A stretch of 64,000 nt of DNA from Chitinophagaceae bacterium (GCA_019638595.1 JAHBTJ010000021.1:62001-126000), one strand, 5' to 3'. Counted from the stretch's first letter, positions 36,188 to 44,743 are shown. The notes: a model not told the origin generated them from the letters alone. Numbers and translations: made by a program.

Positions 36188-36844
36188 TTATTTTTTGAGG
36201 TAGGGGGATATAGCATATTGCCATATAAGATACCCGCTTTTATTCATATGCAGCATATCTCCTAAAAACAACGCCTTTCGGGGGCTGCCGTTTTCGTGCA
36301 TCATGTAGGGATAGATGTCAATATATGCAGCTTCCCTTTGCGTAGCTATATACTCTTTGATCTGCTGGTTGGCTGATTGCAGCTTCGGCAGGAAACGCTC
36401 CCTGCTCGGGCTTGGCTTCATGGATATAAAAGCAATTGGCATCTTAGGGTATACCTGCCTGACAGCTTCAAACAGTGTTACAAATCTTTGAGCAACCGTT
36501 TCAGCAGTGATCGTATCAGAAGAAGCAATATCGTTTTCCCCACAGTATATCACAACCTGCCTGGGCTTATACGGCACTACTATATCATCTACATAACGGA
36601 TAAGATCGGGTAATGTGGAACCTCCAAAACCGCGGTTGATAATCGTATACCCCGGAAAATAATCCTGTACATCCCGCCACATTGTAAATGAGGAGCTGCC
36701 AATGAATAAAATAGATTTTTTAGCCGGGAAATGTACGCTATCCTGCTGTTTGAATTGTTGAATATCCTTATAAAAAGGAGGTTCCTGGGCAAACAAAGCA
36801 AACGAACATACAAGGAAGCATACAACAAGAGATATTTTTTTCAT
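36188..36844 (-). CDS. SGNH/GDSL-type esterase, secreted
   Basis: The protein has 218 aa with signal peptide 1-19 (VCFLVCSFALFAQ). SGNH blocks are present: FIGSSSFTMW (Ser block, with GSSS in place of GDS), NRGFGGSTLPDL (Gly block), IYCGENDIASSD (Asn block) and GDMLHMNKSGY with Asp/His near the C-terminus. It probably removes acyl (for example acetyl) groups from sugars. It sits 24 bp downstream of the GH43 gene and 26 bp upstream of the GH3 start. Confidence 0.9.
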   Translation of the reverse strand: MKKISLVVCFLVCSFALFAQEPPFYKDIQQFKQQDSVHFPAKKSILFIGSSSFTMWRDVQDYFPGYTIINRGFGGSTLPDLIRYVDDIVVPYKPRQVVIYCGENDIASSDTITAETVAQRFVTLFEAVRQVYPKMPIAFISMKPSPSRERFLPKLQSANQQIKEYIATQREAAYIDIYPYMMHENGSPRKALFLGDMLHMNKSGYLIWQYAISPYLKK

Positions 36845-36868
36845 GACAGGTATTTTAGTGTATAATTA

Positions 36869-38605
36869 TTATTCTACTTTCATTACCGGCAGTTTTTCAG
36901 ATACCCCGTTCTCATTGATCGCTTCAATGGTATAGTAATAAGTCTTTTGACTATCCATACCTTTAAACCAGTATTCATTCAAATCATGTACCATAATACA
37001 GTTATATAATTTGCCGGGATCTGTTCCATAATAAATATTATAGGCGTAAGCATTATTAACCGGGCTCCATTTTATGTATGCGCTTCGCTTATCCTTCTCC
37101 GTACGCAATACAATGAACTGCTTTACCATATCCGGCTTGGCGCCGCCGCCATTACCAAACACACGTAAACCACTAATTGCAAACTTTCCTGTTGGCATAT
37201 GAATGTTCTCCAGCTTAATGAACCTTGCCTGCACAGGCTGCAACAGTTCAATATAATCATGAGGAACATCCGTTGTATTATTGCTTTTATCCGCCAGCAC
37301 CTTCCACTTTTTGCCATCTGCTGAATAATACAATTTGTATTGATGGAACTGGTCTGTTCGTTTACCCAACCGGTCATCCTCCACATCCTGGTCGGCGTAA
37401 TTGATCTGCACCGCATTTACGGTTGATAGCTTCCCCAGGTCAGTTTGTATCCATTCGCCTTTATCTCCTGTTGCGGCGCTCCAGTATGTTTTCATCACTT
37501 CATCCCCCGCATTATTGGCATGGTAACCGCCAAGGGTAGACGAAACCTGCACAGGCGTTTTGTAATTCAGCAGCATCCAGCCGGTAAAACCACCGGCATT
37601 TTCTGTACCCGGCAGGCAGGCGGGATAATCGCCAAAAGCGGTATTACACCACATCACGCCATCCTTATCAAAACCTGTTGGCCAAATCCCTAATCTCCTT
37701 TCAAAATTATTTTTAACGGATAGTACAACGGTACTTACATGCCAGAATTTTTTGTTATTATCTTCAAACGTAGCGCCATGCCCTGCCCCTCTTACAAAAC
37801 CACCCAGCTTAAAGCTTAAAGGGTCTGACTGTGGTGTAAAAGGACCGAGCGGATGATCACCAACAATTACTCCGTCCGCGTATCCGCTGAATTCAGTGCC
37901 AGGCGCTCCGTATTGCAGGTAATACTTACCGTTGTGTTTTGTCATGTGCGAGCCTTCAATAAACGGGTCAAGAAAGGTATTATCCATATACTCGCCAAAA
38001 CGTTGCCAGCCATACCTCCAGGGCTCCAGCAAATACATTTCTTTTCTATACCCGATTGGCGCCATTGTTTTCCTGTTCAGCTCTATGCCATACATCGGGA
38101 ATTTATTACTGCTGCCGTTATACATATAAAACTTCCCGTCATCATCTGTAAAAAAGGATGGATCCCAACCACCCAATGAAAATGAATCTACCAACGGTTT
38201 CCACTCGTTTGCTTTGGGATTGGTGCTCATCCATATAGTAAATGTTGATGTATAAGTTGATCCAAACACGAGCATGGTGTCTCCAATAATGCCAACAGCC
38301 GGCGCACATAATTCATCATACACACCTCCATTCCAGGGCCGTAAAAACTTTTTGCCGATGAATTTCCAGTTCAGCATATCACTGCTCCACCAATAGCCCC
38401 ATTGGTTGGTGCTGAACAAAAAGTAATCGCCTTTATAATTTACAATTACCGGGTCAGCAGTTGCCCTGTGCCTGCCCCATTCACTAAAGTTTGGAATGGG
38501 TGTGTAGCCATAATCAATATTGATGGGATTGCAATAGGTGCGTTGCTGGGCAAATGAAGCTTGTATAACAAGCAGCAGCAGTATTGTAAAAATTAATCGT
38601 TTCAT
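36869..38605 (-). CDS. GH43-family glycosidase with F5/8C (CBM32-like) and Fn3-like domains
   Basis: The start is at ATG 38605 (MKRLIFTILLLLV), giving 578 aa; the upstream open frame is only REP sequence. A signal peptide ends at SFAQQ. The five-bladed propeller (about 20-330) has TADPVIVNYKGDYFLFSTN, WDPSFFTDDDGKFYMYNG and DPFIEGSHMTKHNGKYYLQYG, carrying the usual Asp/Asp/Glu positions. A discoidin-like domain follows (about 350-485: WIQTDLGKLSTVNAVQI, ARFIKLENIHMP), then an Fn3-like C-terminal domain (KRSAYIKWSPVNNAYAYNIYYG). It is likely an exo-acting glycosidase for arabinosyl, xylosyl or galactosyl groups; substrate not determinable. Confidence 0.87.
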   Translation of the reverse strand: MKRLIFTILLLLVIQASFAQQRTYCNPINIDYGYTPIPNFSEWGRHRATADPVIVNYKGDYFLFSTNQWGYWWSSDMLNWKFIGKKFLRPWNGGVYDELCAPAVGIIGDTMLVFGSTYTSTFTIWMSTNPKANEWKPLVDSFSLGGWDPSFFTDDDGKFYMYNGSSNKFPMYGIELNRKTMAPIGYRKEMYLLEPWRYGWQRFGEYMDNTFLDPFIEGSHMTKHNGKYYLQYGAPGTEFSGYADGVIVGDHPLGPFTPQSDPLSFKLGGFVRGAGHGATFEDNNKKFWHVSTVVLSVKNNFERRLGIWPTGFDKDGVMWCNTAFGDYPACLPGTENAGGFTGWMLLNYKTPVQVSSTLGGYHANNAGDEVMKTYWSAATGDKGEWIQTDLGKLSTVNAVQINYADQDVEDDRLGKRTDQFHQYKLYYSADGKKWKVLADKSNNTTDVPHDYIELLQPVQARFIKLENIHMPTGKFAISGLRVFGNGGGAKPDMVKQFIVLRTEKDKRSAYIKWSPVNNAYAYNIYYGTDPGKLYNCIMVHDLNEYWFKGMDSQKTYYYTIEAINENGVSEKLPVMKVE

Positions 38606-38619
38606 ATTATTATGTTTTT

Positions 38620-38728
38620 GTCGCCAGAGGCGACAGGAGAAATGCATGAGGCGAAGACGCCTCATACAGCGGAGGCTGCTGTGCGTGGCGTCCTCGCCAC
38701 GCACAGTTGTCCTGTCGCCTCCGGCGAC
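38620..38728. repeat. REP elements 4 and 5, inverted pair (BIME-like)
   Basis: Element 4: GTCGCC-AGA-GGCGAC (38620-38634) then ATGAGGCG-AAGA-CGCCTCAT (38646-38665). Element 5 in the opposite orientation: GTGCGTGGCG-TCCT-CGCCACGCAC within a 12-bp stem (38679-38706), then GTCGCC-TCC-GGCGAC (38714-38728). The pair lies directly after the RAYT gene end and before the GH43 start. Confidence 0.9.
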
Positions 38729-38739
38729 TTAAACTCATT

Positions 38740-39297
38740 TTAAAATAAATAATCTACCTCCATTATTCCTTTTCCAAGAATATAATTAGACGCAGACGAA
38801 TACAAATAATCTTCCGGCTTTTCCACCCAACCCGCTCTTACCGGGTTATTATGAATATAGTTAAGCTTCGTCCTCATAAAATCTTCCGTAAAAATCTGTT
38901 CGGGATGATTACCGCTTATCCATAACTTATAATCCTTATTTTGATTAGTGCCCTTTGCATGAAATGCAAATGCTCTCAGTAACCAGTCTTTCCTGCTCTC
39001 CGGGTTATGTTCTATTGCTTCAATCAGCTCTTTTGTGCAAAAAGATTTATAATCCCTGATCGTGTCACTTAATCTACCACACTTTGATTGCCATATCATA
39101 TGCATATGATTTGTCATTATTACGTACGCTCCAACAGAAAGCTCTTTATGCACCCTGCAATACTCCATATTTTTTATCAGGATATCTCTATAAAGCTTTC
39201 TGCTGAAAAGATCAATCCAGTCTACTACGGTGAATGTCATAAAGAACAGCCCGAATTGATCGCGGATTTTATATCCGCTGGTGAATTCATAGTTCAT
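38740..39297 (-). CDS. REP-associated tyrosine transposase (RAYT, Y1/TnpA_REP family)
   Basis: The protein has 185 aa. The HUH motif is NHMHMIW (His64, His66) and the catalytic Tyr candidate is Tyr147 in KLNYIHNNPVRAGWV, followed by the family signature PEDYLYSSASNY. Such proteins cut and join single-stranded DNA at REP palindromes and are usually a single domesticated copy rather than a multicopy transposon. Here REP elements 5 and 6 flank the gene at 12 and 39 bp, as expected for its cognate repeats. It is inserted among genes of a polysaccharide locus. The length is complete and key residues are intact, so it may be active. Confidence 0.93.
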   Translation of the reverse strand: MNYEFTSGYKIRDQFGLFFMTFTVVDWIDLFSRKLYRDILIKNMEYCRVHKELSVGAYVIMTNHMHMIWQSKCGRLSDTIRDYKSFCTKELIEAIEHNPESRKDWLLRAFAFHAKGTNQNKDYKLWISGNHPEQIFTEDFMRTKLNYIHNNPVRAGWVEKPEDYLYSSASNYILGKGIMEVDYLF

Positions 39298-39335
39298 AAA
39301 AGTGTATTTACAGGTTATAAAAAGCGCTCTTTAAC

Positions 39336-39383
39336 GTCGCCAGAGGCGACAGAATATGCGTGTGAGGCGAAGACGCCTCACAC
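39336..39383. repeat. REP element 6, upstream of the RAYT gene
   Basis: GTCGCC-AGA-GGCGAC (39336-39350), 9-bp spacer, then GTGTGAGGCG-AAGA-CGCCTCACAC (39360-39383). It has the same orientation as elements 2 and 4. Confidence 0.9.
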
Positions 39384-39412
39384 AGCATTTATCCACACAG
39401 CACTTAATATCA

Positions 39413-39826
39413 CTATTTCTTTTTAAATAATATATTATCAATACTATACTTTCCTCCGCCGGCAAAGAAATATATCAACCCCATCAGTGCAAATAAGAAC
39501 GGGTGCTGGTCTTCATACCAAAACCTGCCGTTTCCTACCTTAAAACATATGTACAGCATGGTAACTATTAATATAACTGCGGCAATGCGGGTAAATAAAC
39601 CCAAAGCCAGCAATACCCCCGAAATTAGTTCTGCACTTTTGCCAATATACACCATCGTGGCGGGAGAAGTATGGCTATTAAAGCTTTCCCATTTTGCATA
39701 CTCCTCCATCTTTGCATTATCAAATACTTCCCAGCCATGGTAAGCCATTAACAATCCAATGATGATCCTGACAAAGGTCAATCCTTCCTGTATCATCCAG
39801 GTATCAGGAGAAAATATTCTTTTCAT
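39413..39826 (-). CDS. DoxX-family membrane protein
   Basis: The protein has 137 aa and four membrane helices (about 18-33, 62-80, 84-100 and 112-128). Typical DoxX features are LTFVRIIIGLLMAYHGWEVF, the ELISGVLLALGLFTRIAAVIL stretch and FLFALMGLIYFFAGGG. Its role is uncertain; members are linked to thiosulfate oxidation or thiol stress in other groups. It sits between REP elements 6 and 7, which are inverted relative to each other, and has no evident tie to the surrounding glycan genes. Confidence 0.88.
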   Translation of the reverse strand: MKRIFSPDTWMIQEGLTFVRIIIGLLMAYHGWEVFDNAKMEEYAKWESFNSHTSPATMVYIGKSAELISGVLLALGLFTRIAAVILIVTMLYICFKVGNGRFWYEDQHPFLFALMGLIYFFAGGGKYSIDNILFKKK

Positions 39827-39893
39827 GGTGTATGATTTAAATGGTCAATCAAGCTGTATATAGCATTTTTTGGTGCATGCTCCTGTATGCCCG

Positions 39894-39995
39894 CTGTGCG
39901 TGGCATCTTCCTGCTGCTTCCTGCTATGCGTGGCGTCTTCCTGCTGTGCGTGGCGTCCTCGCCACGCACCCTTTGTCTTGTCGCCTCCCGGCGAC
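39894..39995. repeat. REP element 7 with tandem 5' fragments
   Basis: The complete hairpin is GTGCGTGGCG-TCCT-CGCCACGCAC (39946-39969), then GTCGCC-TCCC-GGCGAC (39980-39995). Upstream, three partial TGCGTGGC(G)TCTTCCTGCT units repeat in tandem (39894-39945), as if the left arm had been copied several times. It lies just after the GH144 stop. Confidence 0.85.
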
Positions 39996-39999
39996 CGAC

Positions 40000-41331
40000 T
40001 TACTTGCCATTACTTTCAAACCCCAGCTTCCTCAACCCATACTGTACTTCAGGGCAGCTCATAAACAAATTCCATAACAAGCCGCTCCGGTAATTTTCAA
40101 TCATCACCACTATCGGGCCCTGGTCTATAGCAAGATGTGATTTTGCATACCAGTTCTGCGTCTCATTAAATGCATCTGTAAAACCATATTCACTCCATAT
40201 TTTATCGCCTAAATCGTAATAAAAATGTTTCAGCGCTTTCATTGAATATTCCGGCGTATATGGAAAAGCTGATAACGCTGCGGTTGGTGTAATGGTTCCG
40301 TGATCATTGGTGGGCGAATGGGCGTCATAGCCATTATACGTATCGCTGGCTGTTAACCCCCAGCAGCTATCGCTATAGCCTTTGAATTTTTTAGGATTGT
40401 CCACACAGTGATCATGATTGATCAACGTATGATTTACATTTTGCTGCCAGTAATCGGCATATCGGTCTTTTAGTCCTTTGGGATTTAATCCTAAAAAAGA
40501 ATAGTGCGAAAAAAATAAAGGGCCGCCATAATCAAAACCTAACGGCAGGGTATGACCGTAAAACTGCTTCCCGTTTTTAAAAAAATCGCTTTGCACCCAG
40601 CCACGGTGATATACGGATGCAGGAACAGGGTATCTTTCAGCGCTTGCAGCAAGCACATAGGTGATCAAACATTCGTTAAAGCCTCTTAAAGGAAAATTCA
40701 TTGCCCAACCATTGTTAGGGCTCCAATGCCAGTACAATACATCCTGCCCGTCACGGGTAAACCAGTTCCATTCTATGTCATTCCAAAGCCAGTTGATGCG
40801 GTTACGCAATTCTGTTTCAATTTTATCGCTGCTGTTAAAATACTGTCTTGCGCATAAAAGTCCCTGGAACAAAAATGAAGATTCTACAAGATCTGCGCCG
40901 TCATCTTTCCGGCTGAACGGGATGGTTTTACCTGTAGCTCCATTAAGCCAATGCGGGAACACGCCATGGTATGAATCTGCCTTTGATAAAAACCTTGCCA
41001 TCTTCAATAAAAACCTTGCTGCGGTATCTCTTGTTATCCACTGCCTGTCTGCTGCAACAATGATGCTCATAATGCCAAAGCCTGTTCCGCCGGTTGTTGT
41101 CACATCATGACCGTAATGGTCGGTATTACTTCTTTCCCTTGCCATTCCGCTGACCGGGTGCGCAAAATCCCAGAAATACCGGGATGTTTGCTTTTGCACC
41201 AGGTCGAGCAAAGCGGAATCGGTTAAATTTACAGGGCGACTAACAGGATCAAAAACAGGAGGTGCTTTCTTTTTTTGAGCAACGGCTGAAAGACTGAAAA
41301 AAAGAAAAGTAAATAGAAATATATGTTTCAT
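40000..41331 (-). CDS. GH144-type endo-beta-1,2-glucanase (glucoamylase-like family)
   Basis: The protein has 443 aa with signal peptide 1-18 (LFFSLSAVAQ). The (alpha/alpha)6 barrel matches the Glycoamylase Pfam family: QKQTSRYFWDFAHPVSGMARER, TGGTGFGIMSIIVAADR, FPHWLNGATG, DDGADLVESSFLFQGLL and PTAALSAFPYTPEYSM with a late DAFNETQNWYA. These features fit GH144, a family first characterised in Chitinophaga as endo-beta-1,2-glucanase. It would cut cyclic or linear beta-1,2-glucan to sophoro-oligosaccharides in the periplasm. It follows the VCBS lipoprotein gene by 29 bp, in the susCD operon. Confidence 0.85.
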   Translation of the reverse strand: MKHIFLFTFLFFSLSAVAQKKKAPPVFDPVSRPVNLTDSALLDLVQKQTSRYFWDFAHPVSGMARERSNTDHYGHDVTTTGGTGFGIMSIIVAADRQWITRDTAARFLLKMARFLSKADSYHGVFPHWLNGATGKTIPFSRKDDGADLVESSFLFQGLLCARQYFNSSDKIETELRNRINWLWNDIEWNWFTRDGQDVLYWHWSPNNGWAMNFPLRGFNECLITYVLAASAERYPVPASVYHRGWVQSDFFKNGKQFYGHTLPLGFDYGGPLFFSHYSFLGLNPKGLKDRYADYWQQNVNHTLINHDHCVDNPKKFKGYSDSCWGLTASDTYNGYDAHSPTNDHGTITPTAALSAFPYTPEYSMKALKHFYYDLGDKIWSEYGFTDAFNETQNWYAKSHLAIDQGPIVVMIENYRSGLLWNLFMSCPEVQYGLRKLGFESNGK

Positions 41332-41360
41332 ATGATCAATGTCTGATAAAGAAATAAAGC

Positions 41361-44300
41361 TCAGTTATTGCTTTGTTTATAAAATAATAAACCGTCATTA
41401 TTTCTGGCTAAAGCCAGTATGCTGTTTCCCCCTGATATCTTTAAATGTTTTATATCTCTGAATTCTCCGGATGCAGAAAAAATACTATGCTCATATCGTA
41501 TGCGCCCGGTACTTTTATCATAGCAAAATTGAGATGGATACAATGCATCATACCTGCCTTCGTATGGCATTACCCCATAAAAATTTCCAACGGCCATAAA
41601 ACTTGTATCCGACATTTTTGTAAAGGAAAATATGGGTGATAGTTGCAGTTCGTCCGGCAGATCCACTCTTTTAAAATTTCCTTTACCATCATTAATGAAA
41701 CAGCACGAACCCAATATTTCCGCTTTGTATTCTTTATAGTCTTTAAATAAGTCGTAAAATATATAGTCTACTGTTTTACCAGCCACTTCGCCATAGGTGG
41801 GATAGGCCTTTTTCAACACCGGCAGGCGCCTTTCCAATTCGTCTTTAGCAAGAAAAGTATATTCTTTACCATCCGGAAGCGTATAACATAATATCTGTTC
41901 AGTACTTCCATTACGGTCAAAATCTTTAACATACATTTTTAGAGGGCTTATCTTACCAGACCAAAGCTTTGTATTGTATCCCCAGTTCCCGGCTATAATA
42001 TCAACGTTCCCATCGTTATTTATATCTGTTAAATACAGCGACTGCCACAAACCTGAAGAAGCGGGTATCTCTGATTGAACGAACCTGCCCTTATTATTCA
42101 TGAAAATTTTAACCTGCATAAACTCTCCTGCCACTATCAGATCTGGCCAACCATCATTATTTATGTCTGCAAAAGCTGCCGAGGTAACAATCCCAAGAGA
42201 ATCAAACCTTGCTTTTTTATAATCGAAATCAAAAACTCCTTTGCCATTATTGAAATATAAAAAGGAAGGCTTTACATTTCCATAGGCATTTATAGCTCCC
42301 ATATTGCCAATAAAAACATCCATATCACCATCCCGGTCTACATCGGCAACGGCTATGCAGGTTTTATTTTCGTATTGCTGATTAATAGCATTCGGTGATT
42401 TTTTGAAATGTCCTTTACCGTCGTTCAGATACAACCGGTCTTCAAGAGAATGCACATTTTGAGGATATTCATTACCGCCTGCTACTACCCACAAGTCCGG
42501 ATAGCCATCGTTATTTGCATCAAAAAATGTTGCATCCACCTCTTCCGTAACTGCATTAATTAAAAATTCAGCAGTATCGCTTGCTCTAAATGTGCCATCG
42601 CTGTTTTGTATCATCATTGCCCCGGCCTGGTTTTTAGCTCCACATACATAAAAATCATCCAGTCCGTCCCGGTTTACATCTGCAACGGCAATTTTAGGCC
42701 CACGGGTAGATTCCATATGTGGGAGTAAATACTGTATACCAAAATCATTAAAATTATTTTCTACGTGCCGCCACTTCAAGTTTATATTCTTTGTAATATC
42801 CGTAAAATAAGATGGTTGATTACTATATCTTTTTATATCAAAAAAGCCTGCAGCGTTTATTTCTTCTACAACTAGTGGAACATTGGCAGGTACATTCTTT
42901 AACACCTGGTACTTTTGTGATGGCCATATAATAACCGCGCTATCAGCTACACTATTGCTGTCAAGCCCAAAGTGAAGTCTCGGCTCTGATGAAGACATAA
43001 ATCCTCTTGTTGGCATCATTTGCTGAAGTTGCATTTTACCGCCGGCATATAAATAAACTTTAACGCCAACACCAAATTTATTTTGATCCATTCCCTTAAA
43101 AGAAATAGTGATTTGATTTGTGTTTTTACTATTGTTTTTTAAAATTAATGCAGGTCCATTAAGCACATTAATAATAATATCTAAATTCCCGTCATTATTA
43201 AGGTCTGCGTATGCTGCTCCATTATAATATCCATGCAAATCACTTAAGCCCCAATCTTCACTTACATCTTCAAACCGCATATTACCATTCCCTTTAAATA
43301 AAAATGGATGCAAAGCGCCTTCGGGCATACGCTCCAAAGCAACGTCATCATATTTATCCGTTTTATCCAACGTTTGCTTTACATACATGTCTGAAATAAA
43401 TTTTACATAATCCAGATCCACAGGTCGTTTAACAATACCGCTGGATACAAAAAGATCTTTGTTGCCATCATTATCAAAATCTGCAAATAAAGGGGTCCAG
43501 CTCCAGTCTGTTGCTGAAATACCTGCAATCAGAGCCACATCGCTGAAACTTGTGCCATTTGCATTATTCATTTGAAGGCAATTCCTTGAAACCTGGCTTT
43601 GGTATCCGTGACCGAGTATTTTAAATTTATAAATATCAATATTTTCATCGCTTCCATAGGTCTTCAGGTTTTTTTCGTCAGGCGGCAGCATATCTACCGT
43701 AGCAATATCCATTTGCCCGTCATTATTAAAATCGGCCACATCGTTTCCCATACTGGCCCTGCTGTAATGGTTAAAGTGTATTGCTCCTTCTTCCACAAAT
43801 GTTCCATTACCCTGGTTCACATAGTAATAATCATTTTCATGAAAATCATTTCCAATGTAAATATCTTCCCAGCCATCATTGTTGATATCTGCCACGGAAA
43901 TCCCTAATCCGTATCCAAGAGAGCTTTGGTTGATCCCTGCATCTTTTGATACATCAGTGAACCTGCCAGTTGTACTGAGATCATTTCTTAATAAACGATC
44001 TCCTGCCTTTGCATCAAACTTTTTGCGCAAAGATGTATCTACTATATTTCCTACGGGGTCGAGCGATTGGTTTAAAATATAACAATCAAGATCTCCATCA
44101 TGGTCGTAATCAAAAAAAGCTGCCTGGGTTGTATAGCCTGAAAAATCTAACCCGAATTGCTTTGAGCTTTCTGTAAACGTTCCGTCGCCATTATTAATAA
44201 ATAATTCATTATGGCCGTTTGTCCATTTTGTGCCGCCAATTGCTGAAACATATATATCTAAAAATCCATCCCCATTAATATCGGTCATAGTAACGCCGGT

Positions 44301-44639
44301 ACACCAATCTGAGGTGCCCTGCACCTTTGCTTTTTCCGTGATATCCTCAAACTGGAAATTCCCTTTATTCAGATAAAGTTTATTGCGTCCTTTGCTGTTT
44401 GCTGCAAAATAGATATCCGTTAATCCATCATTGTTTATATCTCCTGCTGCCACGCCGGCACCATTATAATAATAGAGATAGTACAATATGTTAAAGGCTT
44501 TCTTCTTTTCAAGATTATTTTCAAACGTTATATGCGTTTTGGAAGAAGGTAGTATTGAAAATTTTCTTTCTTTATTTTTGCAGGAGATACAAAAACATAA
44601 AGCAACTGGTAACAGTAAAAGCCCGGTTCCCTTATACAT
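41361..44639 (-). CDS. VCBS/FG-GAP repeat lipoprotein with ASPIC/UnbV domain
   Basis: The protein has 1092 aa. Lipoprotein signal LLLLPVALCFCISC gives a Cys near residue 20. About thirteen calcium-binding-type loops of the form DxNxDGxxD are visible (for example DINNDGLTDIYFA, DYDHDGDLDCYIL, DFDNDGNKDLFVS, DVDRDGDMDVFIG), arranged as two sets of propeller blades. Between them, near 520-600, is an ASPIC/UnbV domain (NKFGVGVKVYLYAGGK, SSEPRLHFGLDSN). It is probably exposed on the cell surface. Coming straight after susD, where surface glycan-binding proteins are usual, it may bind the polysaccharide. A strong hairpin at 44669-44708 separates it from susD. Confidence 0.9.
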   Translation of the reverse strand: MYKGTGLLLLPVALCFCISCKNKERKFSILPSSKTHITFENNLEKKKAFNILYYLYYYNGAGVAAGDINNDGLTDIYFAANSKGRNKLYLNKGNFQFEDITEKAKVQGTSDWCTGVTMTDINGDGFLDIYVSAIGGTKWTNGHNELFINNGDGTFTESSKQFGLDFSGYTTQAAFFDYDHDGDLDCYILNQSLDPVGNIVDTSLRKKFDAKAGDRLLRNDLSTTGRFTDVSKDAGINQSSLGYGLGISVADINNDGWEDIYIGNDFHENDYYYVNQGNGTFVEEGAIHFNHYSRASMGNDVADFNNDGQMDIATVDMLPPDEKNLKTYGSDENIDIYKFKILGHGYQSQVSRNCLQMNNANGTSFSDVALIAGISATDWSWTPLFADFDNDGNKDLFVSSGIVKRPVDLDYVKFISDMYVKQTLDKTDKYDDVALERMPEGALHPFLFKGNGNMRFEDVSEDWGLSDLHGYYNGAAYADLNNDGNLDIIINVLNGPALILKNNSKNTNQITISFKGMDQNKFGVGVKVYLYAGGKMQLQQMMPTRGFMSSSEPRLHFGLDSNSVADSAVIIWPSQKYQVLKNVPANVPLVVEEINAAGFFDIKRYSNQPSYFTDITKNINLKWRHVENNFNDFGIQYLLPHMESTRGPKIAVADVNRDGLDDFYVCGAKNQAGAMMIQNSDGTFRASDTAEFLINAVTEEVDATFFDANNDGYPDLWVVAGGNEYPQNVHSLEDRLYLNDGKGHFKKSPNAINQQYENKTCIAVADVDRDGDMDVFIGNMGAINAYGNVKPSFLYFNNGKGVFDFDYKKARFDSLGIVTSAAFADINNDGWPDLIVAGEFMQVKIFMNNKGRFVQSEIPASSGLWQSLYLTDINNDGNVDIIAGNWGYNTKLWSGKISPLKMYVKDFDRNGSTEQILCYTLPDGKEYTFLAKDELERRLPVLKKAYPTYGEVAGKTVDYIFYDLFKDYKEYKAEILGSCCFINDGKGNFKRVDLPDELQLSPIFSFTKMSDTSFMAVGNFYGVMPYEGRYDALYPSQFCYDKSTGRIRYEHSIFSASGEFRDIKHLKISGGNSILALARNNDGLLFYKQSNN

Positions 44640-44668
44640 ATTAAAAGCTAAAATATAATAGGTATGTT

Positions 44669-44708
44669 TTTACTAATAAGGGCTGCATCAGCAGCCCTTA
44701 TTAGTAAA
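44669..44708 (-). terminator. 18-bp-stem hairpin between susD and the VCBS gene (attenuator or partial terminator)
   Basis: An 18-bp perfect stem (44669-44686 with 44691-44708) and loop TGAT on the minus strand. The core is GGGCTGC/GCAGCCC followed by TTATTAGT and preceded by the complementary AT-rich arm, so it could work in both directions. Placed straight after susD, it could lower expression of the downstream genes relative to susCD. Confidence 0.65.
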
Positions 44709-44743
44709 GCAGCAATAGTATTTATTATCGGTATGCCTTGCAA

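Noticed and set aside
36162-36224. GH3 start further upstream, overlapping the SGNH gene
   Set aside because: ATG 36161 opens a clean signal peptide; the longer form would put 21 residues before it and overlap the neighbouring gene.
38740-39297. A classical insertion sequence (IS200/IS605)
   Set aside because: The protein carries the RAYT-type signature, there is no TnpB partner, and the flanks are REP elements rather than IS200/IS605 ends.
39894-39969. Tandem TGCGTGGC units as a CRISPR or VNTR array
   Set aside because: Only three partial units with no spacers; better explained as copied REP arms.
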